This document shows positions 47,976 through 61,615 of a stretch of 64,000 nucleotides of DNA, one piece after another. How positions within the stretch are numbered: the first letter of the stretch is position 1; every line of letters begins with the position of its first letter. Source of the stretch: Spirodela intermedia (lineage: Eukaryota > Streptophyta > Magnoliopsida > Alismatales > Araceae). A program made the translations under genes and the position numbers. The notes under the pieces are model-generated. The model worked only from the letters and a program-made list of their open reading frames with translations. It was not told the DNA's origin and made no database searches. The DNA lies in the NCBI GenBank assembly GCA_902729315.2, contig LR746277.1, positions 1,059,001 through 1,123,000 of the forward strand, in the 5' to 3' direction.

Positions 47976-50900
47976 GTCGCGCTACCTCTCCTCCTTTACC
48001 TATCCGTTACGTGTTCTCGCTCCTGTTTTCTCTCATTTTTGTTATTAATTTTATTGATTAAAATTATTTTTTCCCCTCCCTGTTCTGTATTAAGAGAGGG
48101 AGAAAGGGGGGGGGGGGAGGGGCTGACGAGCTGGGAGCGGTGAGAGCGAACGATTGGAGCTTTGGGAGGGGGGATCCTCTTCCCGGCGGGGATCTGCGGT
48201 AAGGTAAGATTCGACGGTCGGAGCTCCCCAAGGTGCACGTAGATTCCCACGATAATCCTAATCCCCCATATCTGTTATTTCTTCTGCAGATTTTTCCTTT
48301 GTTTTCAATCTGGAAATTAGGGTTCCTGCTTGTTGTTGTTAAAAAACTTCGCGATGCTAATCGAACGAAAACGGGTGCTGTTCTGATGTTCTGATGTTCT
48401 GCTGTTCCGTCTTCTTCCTCTATCCATCGCCTCTATTCTTCGATGGCTTGTAGCATGATCCAATTCCAGGAGCTCTGGATGGAAAGACGATCGTTTATCT
48501 TTTGTGGAAAGCTCTGTATTTCCTTTTTCTTTACCTTCTTCGTGGATCTGCCCTCCGATTACCGTGCTTTGGGAAGAGGAGCATGCCGTATTACGACCCT
48601 TTTTCTTCCCGCCTGCATTATATGAGCAAACATACCCAAATATCATATATCTATGTTTGTACGCATCGTTTCGATCCGATCTTTGCTGTTTATTTAGGCC
48701 CTTTTCTTAGTTTGAATTCGAATTGTCTCTTGCTATATCTGGTTTAGTGCCGCCTTTTGAACTTTATAATTCTTTTTCTCTTGCTCTTTTCTTCCACTGT
48801 TCCTGGTTTGATTCCTCTTTCCATTTGCATGTGTTTGCGCTCCACCAGAACTACTGCTGCTTTGTGGGTTTGGTGGTTGTAAGCCGATGCAAGCTGGGCA
48901 TTGCCAACGATGAACTGGGTCGTCTCAGGCCATGACAGCTAGAAGTGTGAAACCCTCGTTGTCTGGAATTCCAATAGACGCGAAAGGGAAGGAACAGCTT
49001 AGCTCTAAACCAATTACTGCAATATGATGAAGGGTGGACGTAGCCAAGGACGGGTGATCGTCTCTGACCATTGGAATGCGCGGTTGAAGATTTTTGGAAT
49101 CTGTTGTTCGAAGAGATATATGCGAGTAAGAGATACAGCGGTAGCTTATGGGTTCTTTCTCTACTTGTTTGTGTATTTAAGAAGGAGATTTGGCGATGAT
49201 TTTAGGTGTGAAATAAATGGCAAGCTAAGAAGTCGATCAGGATTGAGGGAAAAATTCTTATGGGGAGTCTCTCATAAATAAGTAGCAATCATATGCCTTC
49301 GAAGAATGGTGTAAAGTTTTGTTTGATACATTTCCTTGGAAATCACCTGAATAAGTTAGTTTCAAAGTTTAACGTAGAGGCCTTGTGTGAATATTTGTTT
49401 TAAAATAGTAGGATACAAACAATTCGTGCGTACAGAAAGTATCCAGGTGGCTGTTCGTTGTGTGTGTTCTTTGGATCCTCCATTTCTTCTTCACCATATA
49501 TTTGTATCTCCGCACTAGGTTCCTTAATGGATTGCTAGGTCGGGGTTCTAGGCCATCCTCAAGAATTAGTATATGCTTCATCTAGGTCTCCTGACCAATA
49601 AGATAGCGAAAAATATAGGCGCCGTCAAAACGAGGATTCGTCCTTGATGGTATGTTCCTTAGCATCCGGTTGTCAGTGGGGGAACGTTTTACTGTCTCAT
49701 ACCTTGTCTATGGCAAATTAGGGGTTCAAATCTTGGACTATGATATGATGATCTGATTGTGCTTCTCATCATGGATGGTACTTAACTCTATCAATGATAT
49801 TTTAGGGCATTTTGTATTGCTTTCAGTAAAGGTTTTAAATTGCTTGCTTTTTTTTCCTAGCCATTGAGCAAGTTTTCTGATAGAAGTTTGGATTTTTTTT
49901 GGTCGATCAGGTTCGTTTTCGGTTGCTATGAATATTGTCTTTTGTTATGGAGTTTTTGTTCTTCAATGAGGGTGTGATAGTATCTTCTATCGGTTTTAGT
50001 AGGATCGGATGTAAGGAGTTAGGCAGAGCTCCTTGATTGGTGTTCATAGTTGATCTCTTTAGGGCTAGTCTGAAGTAGTGCTCTCTTGATGAAGGCCCTA
50101 TCAAACAAGGGCAAGGATTTAAATGGGATGTCAAAAGGCCTAAGAAGTTTTTTCTAATTTCAGTCAGTGAGGTGTTGCTGTGATTGCGCTTTGATGAGAG
50201 ACTACAGATAACAGGTTGATGTAGCTGAATCTATGCTTTTGCTTGGTTACTCATGCTCTTAATATTTCTCTATTCCCCTTAAATGCTGAGGAAAGTGCAT
50301 TAGCCTAAATTAATTCCGTTATCTAGTGAAAATATGCTATGACAATAGAAATAATTTTTTATGGTGGGAACTATGTTTTGATGAAGGAAATCATGGTGAA
50401 TGGACGAAATGACTACAAAAATCTTAGATGATCGAATAACATAGGAGAAAAGAACACTGGCATGGACCAGTTGAAATTTTCAAGGGAAAATAGGCTATTA
50501 CAATAATCAGAATTTGTGTGTTTGTAACTATTTTCTGATGAATAAAATCATAGTTGATAGACGCACTGAGTGGTAAAATATTGGGAGAAGAAATACATTG
50601 GTGATACATTTTGTTGAAGTTAGAGTTGAGAAGCACAAATTGCTCAAGCATCTCTGCATTTAAGTGTTGGTTTATCAGTTCTCTGTTTTTTGGGTTACTT
50701 TTTGATGAATATCCTAGTTTCTTGGAGCATTTTTTGTCTCCATATTACTAGTCGAGCTGTGGATATTAGCCATTTTAGGTCTTCTGAAAATTAAATTATT
50801 TTTATGTTCAGCTGTAGATAATATGCACAAATATCCAAGTTTCAATGCCATTTTCTTATCATGCTGCCTTGAAAACCAAGTACTTTTTACGTAGGTTTCA

Positions 50901-53613
50901 TAAATATTTGTATTCTATGTACTAAATGAAAGTCAACATACATGCAATGGTGCTAGTTGCATTATGGGGACCTTATATTAGATCATATTGATTTTTGTCC
51001 AAGAGAGAGGTTAACCGACGGTCTTCAAACAGAAAGAGACCAAATCGATGGTCTTCCTCTAGCAATTTGAGTTTATGGGTTTTTAGTTTATGGGAGGGAG
51101 ATGGGACCCTCAATGGGTGAGCATATCACCTCTTTGACTTAATATGTAGACTGCTGCTGATCAATGTCTACTAGTTATTATTTTTGTTTGGATAGTCATG
51201 CTTGCATGAAAGAAGTTTGATCATGATGCAATTGTCTGAAGTAGCTTCTGCTTGATACAGTTACAATAGATAAATTTATCCCATATTCCACTGGATTGTA
51301 TTTTTCTTGAAGAATTTGACACTTCGAATGCTAAAAATACGAAGAAAAATATAAAAGGTAGCGTTTTGATACCTGGTATCCGTTTAATTTCTTGAAGTAT
51401 TATCCTTTGGGTAAAATAGTGCTATTACTTGCAAAAAATGTGGCAAGTATCATGCACTGGTGATGTTTCTCTTCAGAAACCTATGATTTGTTTTTTGCAC
51501 AAAGTAGTTAAACACAACCCAATATTTGGTCTTCTTTCCTCAGCCTATGTATTCTGAAGATTGGTTGTTGTTCTTTCCTTCAAAAGAATTTCCTAATAAT
51601 TAGTGTTTCTTGGAAATTTGCATAGGGTACCTTCGAGCATTTGACTTGTGGTTTGCAATTGTGTTAAGATGCTCGATCCTTTCACTCTCTTCTCGTTTGG
51701 TTCTTACTTATGTAGAATATGAGATGATAATTCCTCGCAAATGAAATTAATGTAGATACAAAATTTAGTAACCTGAATGAATAGACGTTTGCTCCATCAA
51801 ATTGCTCTAGTGTGTCCCGTACTTGGAGAGTAAATTTCATGTTATAAATTTTTTGTTAACAATCTCTGCTAAATTTCAGGCAATGGTAGGAAGTTTAAAT
51901 CCTTTGGAGAATTGTTGACTTCTAGGACGGGTTCCTACTGTAAAATTATGAGCAGATTGATCGTCTGTCAGGACAATGATATGCATGTTCATTAGATTTG
52001 GACAAGGCAAATGATGGTGAAATAGATGAATTCAGTACCAACACACTTTAGAGGAATGTGTTACCAAAGAGGGCAGAAAGATGTAATTGAAATATGGAAA
52101 GGAGGTGTTCAGTGTTAACTCTTTTATGAGGGTACATACATATCCTTAACAAGTGTATTGTGGCTGGTTTTGTCATAGGAGACTATTGATCATGCCTTTC
52201 TGAGATGTGGGAATATGAATTTGTTGTGGGAGATTGCTTTTAATATAGTATCTGTCAAGTTAGTAGCCACTGAGACAAAGTGACCTAGTGAAAACCGGGA
52301 TACCATATACCCATTGGTCTCTGATTTAGATAATGTGGTGTTCCTATTAGCTAACCTATGGGCCATATGGAGATAAAGGAACATCAGAGGGTTCTTAAAG
52401 AAGTTCAATGATGAACAATACACAGTCTCATAGCACTGCTCAAGGTGGTCACCGGCACTGGAAGTGGATGATGAACTTCGATCAAATCTGCTCTTACCAG
52501 CAGATTTGAACTTATGGGTCAGATGGAGAGAAAGAAACGGCCTATGGTTCCTGCAGAAGTTTAGTGATGTGCAGTATACCACGTGATGGCACCGCTTTTA
52601 TCGAGGTGCTCAATAGCTGGAGTTAGATTTCAATTGAAGTCACTGTTTATGATGAAGAAAAAGAAAGGCCTCTTGTTCTGACATTCAGAGAACTACAAAC
52701 ACATAACTAACATGGTAGAAAAGCTTGTATCCAGGTGGTTAAGAGCAATGAAATGGGGCATGAATTTTATTCAAGCCTGGTGATTATTTTTCTGTTTTTC
52801 TCATATTTACTTTTCGTTCATTTTTTTATAATTGTGAAAAAAGCCATCAGAGAAAGAAAATAAGCATCTAAATAGATAAGAATCGATGTCATCTTGTACT
52901 TGGGAATGGTGAAACAAGTCCTTGGCATAAGTTACAAAATCGTTATGGGAAAAAAAGACGTTACAGAGTGTGAGAAGTGATGTCGTGTGATGAAAAACCG
53001 TTGAGAGCTTCCTCTGTATATGCTTTAATGGTTTATATCATTTTTTTGCGTGGTTATGTGATAAATCTTTTTGCAACGTCTTTCATCTTTTGCTGTAAAT
53101 TCGTGGGTCTGAAAAAATAATTTCCTCACACATTGGTGACTTACACTTCCTGTCTAGAAATTCCCATATCTTCTTAATGGCAGTTGTATTGTAGATAACG
53201 ATGATTATCATTGTTTGTGATGAACCTAAAGAAATAAGTTGAATTGTTTCGAGAAGCACGCTGCAACGGTTTATGTTTGTCAGAAAAACTGTTTTTTACT
53301 TTTTATCACGATCTTCTTTTAAACTAAGTGTAAGATGGGACATTTATGAAAGCAATGAGTTAAATGTGATAGTTCAACCTTAAATGCTTATAATTGTCAT
53401 TGTGAAGGAATCTAATCTTGAAATTCGTGTTCATTGACAGATTTTTTTTTTCCATGTCCATGCAGGTTGCCTAGATCTGGGTTGAGCTATTTGCAACTGA
53501 CAGACTTTCAGTTTCTGTAGGAGCTTCTGTTCCCTCTTCATTTGAAAGGGGATAGTTGAACTACCTTTCAGTGTTGGCAGCCTAAGATTCTGAAAGCCAA
53601 ATAGTTGCTTATT
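47831..53613 (+). promoter_or_regulatory. Probable leader exons and 5-kb leader intron of the RING-H2 gene
   Basis: A CT-rich block at 47,940-47,976 and the GC-rich stretch after it look like a first, non-coding exon. It could end at TCTGCG/GTAAGG (48,198) or a few bases later (GTAAGATT, 48,204). A clear acceptor (CCATGCAG at 53,458-53,465) precedes the exon that carries the ATG at 53,614, so an intron of about 5.26 kb lies between. It contains LINE debris but no gene I recognise. The layout agrees with related MBR/RHG1A-type genes being spliced in the leader, but it is inference here. Confidence 0.5.
52160..52790 (+). mobile_element. LINE (non-LTR) retrotransposon tail fragment, partly duplicated
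   Basis: The plus strand reads ETIDHAFLRCGNMNLLWEIA at 52,181-52,240, the zf-RVT signature (ET-DH-F--C----LW) at the end of plant LINE ORF2. It is followed by LWAIWR and RNIRGFLKKF near 52,355-52,400. A second diverged copy of that last part (LWVRWRERNGLWFLQKF) follows at about 52,512, and a third, weaker one near 52,650 ends in KLVSRWLRAMK. Stops throughout show it is dead. It sits in the leader intron of the RING gene in the same orientation. Confidence 0.7.
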
Positions 53614-56600
53614 ATGCAAGGGCAAAGGAGCACTGTGGAATCGCTTCCTGAGGCATTTGAGTTTGATCATTCTCCTGGTTCTAGCACCTCTGCCATTGAA
53701 CAACAAATTTACTGGACTAACGTACTCAATCCTACTGATGTCCAAACATTGCCAGGTTACTTGATATCACCTAGTGAGGCAAACATGCCATATGACAGTG
53801 AGGTTAACCATGAAATAGAGGGTTTGAATGGCTGGAACTCGGGGGGATCTAGCGCTAGTGACCATAATGCAACGAATGAAAATGGTCATGAAGAATCCAA
53901 AATGGAAAGTGGATGCATGTTTTCATCGGCAGCTGGTGCCAGAGGTGGTCTGAGGTTGGAGGAAAGGAGACTGGATACTGCTCGTGTGCTCTCTCTGGAT
54001 GTTGGTATCAACCTCAACAGGACTCACGTTGCAGAGGATCAAGTATTTCTGCAAAATTCCAGTTCTGATGCTGCTGCACTGAACATTGGTTGCGATGCAA
54101 GTTCAGCAGGTGGTGGTGGACTGGTTTCACAAACTGGCATTTGTCCTCTTTACAATCCCTATATACCACAAGCAGAGCAGGTTACTTCTACCAGTGGCTC
54201 TTCTAATCCCTGTGGAACTTCTTGCAGAGTTGCTGGCAACTTGTGTGAGAGTTCTGGTGGTAGACTTGGAAGTTCCTTGGAGGGTCGGCGCTTATCTGGC
54301 AAGAGAAAGAGTATGGAGGGAGATTCCGGTCAGTCATCAGGTAGTGGAAGCCATGTTTGCTTTCAGCAGACAGAGAATGGCTTGTTGCACAATGTTTCAG
54401 CAAGAAATGTATCTTCTAGCGGTTTAAATGTATCCACTACTCTAGAGAACCTTACCGGTGTCAATGCGCATGAAGAACATTTGAGCTCAAGATACAATGC
54501 TGCTGGAACAAGAGGGGAACCATCTGAATGCCGTTCATCTATTAACGTAGAAGAGAATGCCGAGAGTTCTCATAGAAATTTCCGAATGAGTATAAACCCT
54601 AGCCTTGCACACCAAGCTGATGCATCTGCCCCTGATTGGCAGCCTTCGCTGAATTCTAGTAGGCAACCCACCATTTGGTCACCCCATCAATCATCTTCAC
54701 TCATACCAGGTAATCAATCTCTGGAAGCCAGGTTAACAACGCCAAGTACAAATTCCCAAGGTCAACCTCAACAACTATCAGTTCATGGTTTTCCGAGATT
54801 AGTGCTTCCATTAACAAGGAATGGGATACCTGGTTCAAGAATCGGCAGCTCTTCGAATTCCCTGCCAATTTCAGCTGAGAGGCCAGCCATTTCAAGAGAG
54901 GAATCAAATTCTCGGGGTACAAGGAGGAATAATACTTCTGAACACCCAATGTTTGGCTCTACAACTGAGCCAAGAGTTGTTGCGCAACTCCCTGTTGATT
55001 GGAGTCTGGCCAGTACCAACCTTAACATCTCTGGAACTTTACCTTCTTCTTCACATGTTGGCTCTAGCTCTGGAGCCCATCCGTCAATTACTCCAAGGGT
55101 ACATTATCAAAATCTACCTGCTCAGCACCCACGGTCTCTGTCAGAATTTGTCCCTCGGGCCTTTCCTACTGCTGAATCTGATCCTGGTGTTCAGCTCAAT
55201 AATATGCTTCCGCAACGTTCGGTTCATCCAAATTCTCCTGAAATCGCTCCACTACCTGGAGTTGGCCTTCGTTCTCATCCACATCCACTCCTGAGATCGG
55301 CATTTCTGATGGACAGGCGAAGTGGTGTTATGGGTGCTCCATTAGCCTTGCGAACCTTAGCTGCTTCTCGAGAAGGAAGAAGCAGAATGATATCCGAGGT
55401 TTGTTCAGTGATTGGTCATCCAAAATTCACTTCATCGTACTGTCATTATGGTTTAAATATCGGTAGATTCATGCATTCATGACTGGTGAGATTTCTGTGA
55501 TTATCATCATCCTTTTTTCATTATTGCTGAGGAACCGCATCTCTGTATTTATTAATAAAAGTGGTCTGCCAACTGAGCATGCATTTGGTTCAAGAGAGGG
55601 CAATATATGGTATGAGGATGTGGAATGAAGATCTTATTGACAAGAAAATTAGCTTGTGCGAGAAATAAGAAGGTTGGAGTGAAGAACTGATTAAGTCTGT
55701 CATAACTGCTGGAACTTTCATGGGAAAGTTTCTTGGGGTGACTTGCTTCTGCTTAATCTGAAATTTCTAACTTCCTTTTTTCTTGGGGGGGGGGGAGGGG
55801 GAGGTGGTGATTATAAACCATGCCATTGCCCATGATTTCAAGAAGCTTTGGATGGTTTCATTGTCCTCTAAGATAATAGATGAAATGCTGATGAGTGAAG
55901 CTGGGATGCTAAGTTACCATGCCAAGTTGCACATTGAGATGCTTGCCACGTCACTTTTGCAAACCTTGCCCTTGTTCCGTTCGCAGTTCAATGAGCAGTG
56001 TTCTTGTTTTGATGGTTCGCATGCTACTGTTCCTATGGGGGATCCTTTATTTTCCTTGTGCTGTGAAAATAATATGCCCTTGACTTTATTCATATCATGG
56101 TGCTTTCTATCTTATTCTTATCTTTAAAAATCTTTGGGAAGAAAACTTAAAAAGTCATTCATCATAGGTTTTACTAAATCAATCTAGGGTCTTCATAGGA
56201 TGTAGATAACTCTAGTAACAAGTTATGAACTTTGTTCTGCAGCTAGCTGCTCTTGCTTCAAGCAACGTTTATAATTTAGTTGAAAACGTTTTGACTGTAG
56301 AAGTAATTCTGGTTGGTTGTATGAAACCCTGAAAGAGACAAGAAATCAGGGCGTATAGTTTGGGTCTTTCCCCATGTTAGTTTCAAGTCACTACCACCAT
56401 TTTGGAAGGAGCTTTTTGCAGGAAACCGAGGTCCAAGACGTGGGCTACCTTTCTGATTTTTGCCGAATATTTTCTCAATAGAAGTTAGAGAAATACAGTT
56501 AGTGAAAAAAATGTAATTCCCTTATCAGTCTAGGGATGTCCAAAATAATATAATATATATTATAACAGTAATGATACAATTTTTTGAGGTGGGATTTTTG

Positions 56601-58551
56601 CATACATTTTAAAGCTACGAAGTTCTAAGTACAGCAATTGATTGTTGTCGATCAATGGCTTGATCTTAAGGTGGGATGATCAATGGATTGTTCCATATTT
56701 TGGCTTCGTGATCCTTGGCACTTTCCAGTATCTATTAATTATCTTTTACAGGCCTAATTTAAATGAGACATGGTGATGGAGGGATATTTATTTTTGCAGT
56801 ACGAGCTCAGAAAATTTCTGACTGAAAGGAGACAATGAAGCTCTATAGCTTGAAGGCTCAGATCTGCCTATCTTAGACAGCTAGCTCGGATATGCTTTTT
56901 GTAGCAGTGTTAGTTCTTGATATGGGCAAGATGCTTACATGGATGTCTCGGTTGCACCTCAAACATTACTCTTACTTTATATGATCGCCAGATAATCATG
57001 TCTACGATGTCTATGAAAATATATTTGAATGATTCATACTTTCCATATGCTTAGTTCAAGAAGATCCTACAGGGAATATACGCATAAAATGTTGAGCAGT
57101 CGTCAATATTTCCATGTTTCTCTTTGGGATATGCCCTTCTCTTTGGCCATCTATTTTCTCCGTATCTGTGCTAAAAATGACGTAACCGGGAATGGGGAAG
57201 AAATCTAATAAAAGTTTGGAGGAGGAATAGGACTAAAGCTTCATATAACAACGTTGAATGAACTGATATAATTAATTTCTTGATATCGTTGTCAGTTATG
57301 GTTTGCCATCTGTTTACTTTCTCATAGAAGTCAAACCCACAATACCTTACCTGCTTTTTCTCTGTGCAGCACATTCGCAATGCCCTTGATCTGATGCGTC
57401 GTGGCGAGAACATAAGATTCGAGGTGTGTTCTGAAGCAGATGATTTTGATCCCGATTTTGGTTCGACTGCTTCGAATCTCTCGTGTAGGACTGAAACCAA
57501 GATTTGGGTTGACTTTCCCTGATTTTGATTCCTAGATCTGCTTGTTTTGTTACTTTTTGAGCCACAAATTAATTGTCCTTGTTTCAATCGCCCCGGGCGT
57601 CCTAGAGTTGATCGGCTTTAACGAGTTGACTTTTGCTCATGCTAACTGGGCAGGATGTTTTGATTCTTGACCAGTCTGCATTCTACGGGCTCGCTGATCT
57701 GCACGACAGGCACAGAGACATGCGGCTTGACGTGGACAACATGTCCTATGAGGTAAACACTGGCGGCACGGCCCAGCCATCTGGTTTCCTCTTACTGGGC
57801 ACTGACGAGGGTAGCTGTTGTCTTGTGTCAGGAGCTGCTTGCATTAGAGGAGCGCATTGGGAACGTGAACACTGGGCTGAGTGAGGAGACGATTCTGAAG
57901 CACTTGAAGCATAGGAGGCACCTTCCTCTTATGGTTAAATCCCCTGATGATGCCACCCTCGAACCCTGCTGCATATGCCAGGTAAAAAAATAGAAAAGAA
58001 AAGAAAAAAAAAAGGAGAAATCTTTTTTCTGGGGAGATCATTGTTCTGGGGTTGGTATCCTGAAAATCCAAGAATATATATAATTGATAATGCACCCAAA
58101 GTCCCCTCGAGCTGGTCGATTTTGGGATGCATTGGGTGAGTTGCCCCTGATCGAGGTCGAATCATCCAGTTCTAGACTGAATCCGCTCCCCCATTCACTG
58201 ACGGCAGATTAATTCTCTGGGTCTTTTATGCTTATTGGGTTGACTTCTTGCTTTCTGAGAATATAAATACTTTTTATCACACACAAAATCCACCTGGGCT
58301 GGTCTATTTTGGGTTTGAATGGATTGGGGGGATCTGATTTGGGTCATCCAGTTCTAGGCCGAGCCATTCCCCAATTGGTTCTTTCTTCACTGAACGTGCA
58401 CTCTTTCAACTTTCTGCAGGAGAATTACGTGGATGATGAGGAGATCGGGACGCTGGACTGTGGGCATGACTTCCATGCAGCCTGCATCAAGCAGTGGCTG
58501 AGCCACAAGAACCTCTGCCCAATTTGTAAGATGACCGCATTGGTTACATAA
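53614..58551 (+). CDS. RING-H2 E3 ubiquitin ligase, MBR1/MBR2-RHG1A type
   Basis: The ATG at 53,614 begins MQGQRSTVESLPEAFEFDH, the conserved N-terminus of MBR1/2 and RHG1A-like ligases. Exons: 53,614-55,398 (595 codons), 57,370-57,423, 57,654-57,752, 57,832-57,981 and 58,420-58,551, all phase 0, total 739 aa. The first exon codes a long Ser/Asn-rich, probably disordered region. The later exons give the conserved IRNALDLMRRGENIRFEDV, DRHRDMRLDVDNMSYEELL and ERIGNVNTGLSEETILKHLK helices. The RING-H2 domain has Cys692, Cys695, Cys710, His712, His715, Cys718, Cys729 and Cys732 and the E2-contact Trp722, so it should be catalytically competent. In Arabidopsis MBR1/2 promote flowering through turnover of the Mediator subunit MED25; a like role here is inference. 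The stop is TAA at 58,549-58,551, with a short CT tract in the 3' UTR. Confidence 0.95.
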
Positions 58552-59893
58552 ATTAGTCTGCACAAGAAGCTCACTCCCCTCCCAAAATTAAGGAAGATTT
58601 GGGAGGGTGACCTGAGTTGAGCTCAACCCCCCTTCTCTCTCTCTCTCTCCCGAATCAATGAGTGAGTGACCTTCTTGGATTCTCCATGCTGGGTTTTGAC
58701 CATAAGACTAAAATAGCAGTATTCGTATGTCTGCTCTCTCACATTTTTTTTTCTCTCTATGGACTATTTTTTTTGGCTGACTGCACTGATTATTCCAAGG
58801 TCCACAGCCACCACATTCTAGTTCATTTAATTATATTCCAAATTTGGGAAACTTTTACATTATTGTGTATGTGTGCATGTGTGTGTGTGTATAATGTGGT
58901 CGAATTCTTCTTCTCCTTGAAGTGGAGAGCGTCAGGGAAAGGTGCTCTCCTTTTTACGCATGAAAGGTATAATAAAGTGATGGGATTTCCTTCTACTGAA
59001 TAATTCAAGGGTATCATCGTCATTTGACATCAACACATCTTCTCCACTTGAGGATGCATGATATTCTCATAGAAATCAAAGTGGCTCATCGCAATTCACT
59101 GATGAGGGTATTTATGTAGAACTTAAAATTTGTGGGTGAATAATTCCAAGGCGTAGCCTCAAGAGTTAGAAGGGATACGTTTAGGTAGGTATAGCTTGTG
59201 ACCAATAAAATTGCCTCTTTTAGAAGCCTTGGTAAATTTTTTTTGCTGGAGAGGTCTTGTGCAAGTAGATTATTGGTCTAACATATCTTCTTTTCTGGGG
59301 ATTTAGAACTACTTTCAGTTTTTATTTTTATTTTTATTTTTCCTCTATTTGTCTATTTAGGAAACCCATTGGACATCTAGTGGACCTCATTTCTCAATCC
59401 TTGTGAAATGGAGAATCACTCCTATCGTTTCCTTGTGGATTTGAACGTCCAATTCCGTCCTTGTATTGTCTGAAGAAGAGGGTTGGGGAGTCAGTAGTAT
59501 TTTACCCTTTGGCTCCTTTTCAAGGAAGCCGCTTCACTTCACAAAATAAATTAGAATTCTATGAAGATCAACTTCTGGTTTATTTTAAGGGTATCTTAGG
59601 CATCTTTCTCTAACATTAGCGGGGTGTTAATCCTTTTGGGGAGCCATTCACTCTGAATGGAATTATCTTGAAGTGTAAGAGGACTTTCTAGGAAAAAGGT
59701 TCATCCTAAGGGTATTTTGGTCAATTTCATCTCCCCAAAGCCCCCTTTAACTAAGGGGCATTAATTTGGTAGAAAGGGCTGCATGCCAATCCAAGAAAAA
59801 ATGGAATGATCGGCTGGTTAGTAGCCAATTAAGTATCTTAGCAAGGTCATTGGAGTTGACATAATAGAGACAAGTCAAATAGGATAGGATCAT

Positions 59894-60230
59894 GGATCCA
59901 AGGTTTCACTATTTCCATTTAGTCAAAATGTACCCTCTAATTCATTCAATTCTAGTTTTTGATCGGTGGAGGCAAAAAAATACAATTCTAATACACAAAT
60001 TAGTGACTAAAAGAATAAAAAATGTCTTTACTGTATAACTAAAGTTATATAAGAATTCTTGGATCCAAGGTTTCACCATTTCCAATCAGTCAAATTTTAC
60101 CTTTTAATTGATTCAATTCTAATACATAAATTAAGCAGCGGAGGGAAAAACTACTATTCTGATACATACATTAGTGACTAAAAGAATATACAATGCCTTT
60201 ATTGTGTCACCAAGTTATATAAGAATTCTT
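59894..60230 (+). repeat. Tandem dimer, period 167 bp
   Basis: Both copies begin GGATCCAAGGTTTCAC (59,894 and 60,061) and end AAGTTATATAAGAATTCTT (60,060 and 60,230), with TTAGTGACTAAAAGAATA in between. The ends are exact although the middles differ by small indels, so this is a simple head-to-tail duplication. Confidence 0.9.
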
Positions 60231-61197
60231 GAATTCAAGAATTAAAATAAGTTTTCCGTTACCCAGTATAAAATAAAAGTGACCAAAACACTATTTGACT
60301 TCTCATGCTAAAAAAATATATTGCTCTCTATCTCTCAAAATGGGATTTTTTTGACACCAAACAAAGACATTCTTGCCTTGTTCTCAATAACTTTCAGGAA
60401 ATCTTGAACATGGGATTTCGTTTTTCCTTGAAATAATTTGTTGCAGAGGAAACTTATATGAATCATTAACATGTTCTATATAAGCTCTATCTAGTTAGTC
60501 TGTTTTAATTTTTCATCTCCCTATTTGGGGGGTATAATGTGTATATGATAAGTTTTCTAAACCATTAGCAAAGTATTTTTTTTTCTCATTTCCCTTGAGG
60601 ATTCAAGGGATTTTCTATTCTTACATGACATTCACTATCCCTTAATAGTTAATTTATTCTTTTATTTTAGAGTTAGTTTTTTCATCACATATATTTTATT
60701 AATAATAAAACAAAAATGATAATTATGATTTTTATTATTTACACAACAAAGAGGGGGAATCTATTATGTGATAAGTAAAGGTGCCTTTGAAAATGAACTG
60801 CTAAATGAACTCTACATAAAAAAATATAATATTATTTTTGATAAGAAAAGAGGGCAATTTGATTAAATCAAAGTTGTTGAGATGGAGGACAATCTTTATT
60901 TTATTAGTTAATTTGATTTGAGCGATCAACATGATATTTGGATGAAACAAATGAGAAGAGCGTCTGATTTGACCCAACTTATAACTTCATCCCAATGAGT
61001 ACTTCATGATAATTAGTACTTTTTTGACTAATTAAAAGTGTGTTGGGCATGTTTGCATGCCATTATAACCCTTGGGTTATTGTGGTGAAGAACTGCCATC
61101 TTTTTCAGGGTTTGCTTGCATGCATATGTTATCAAGAATTCCAACCTCTTTTTTCCACCTCTCTTACACACGACTCAACATTCATGAAGGATGTCCT

Positions 61198-61304
61198 AAC
61201 TTCTCTCTCTCTCACACACACACTCTCTCTCTCTCCCTCCCTCTCTCCACCTCTCTATATCACTCCATGTCTACATGTCTTATTATGTGGTGTGACACAT
61301 ATTC

Positions 61305-61342
<38 letters not shown>

Positions 61343-61570
61343 TACCTCTCTATATCTCTCCGTGTTTCTCTAAGCCTATCTTATTGTGTGGTGTGACACA
61401 CACATTCCCTCTCTCTAACTCTCTCACTACCTCTCTATATCTCCCCATATCTCTGTGTCTTTCTCATATCGTGTGGTGTGACACACATTTCCCATGTTTC
61501 ATCGCATCTTCACAAAAGTCTTTGGACCTGTTCATCTAAAGTCCTTAAAAACTGTCAATCTCTCCCTCCC

Positions 61571-61612
<42 letters not shown>

Positions 61613-61615
61613 CCC
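61198..61615 (+). repeat. CT/CA compound microsatellite within a larger tandem repeat
   Basis: Three diverged units of about 90-100 bp each carry a GTGTGGTGTGACACA-type word (near 61,287, 61,386 and 61,470), then CATTCCCTCTCT or a variant, CT and CA runs, and CTACCTCTCTATATCTC. A separate CT run joined to a CA run follows at about 61,561-61,611. Confidence 0.85.

Noticed and set aside
49640-49740. Possible tRNA or SINE (GGGGTTCAAATCTTGG near 49,711)
   Set aside because: Only a B-box-like word is present. No cloverleaf, acceptor stem or convincing A box could be built.
55783-56127. 114-aa open frame after the first RING-gene exon
   Set aside because: It lies in the intron between 55,398 and 57,370, starts in a G run, and matches nothing in the family, whose frame continues cleanly at 57,370.
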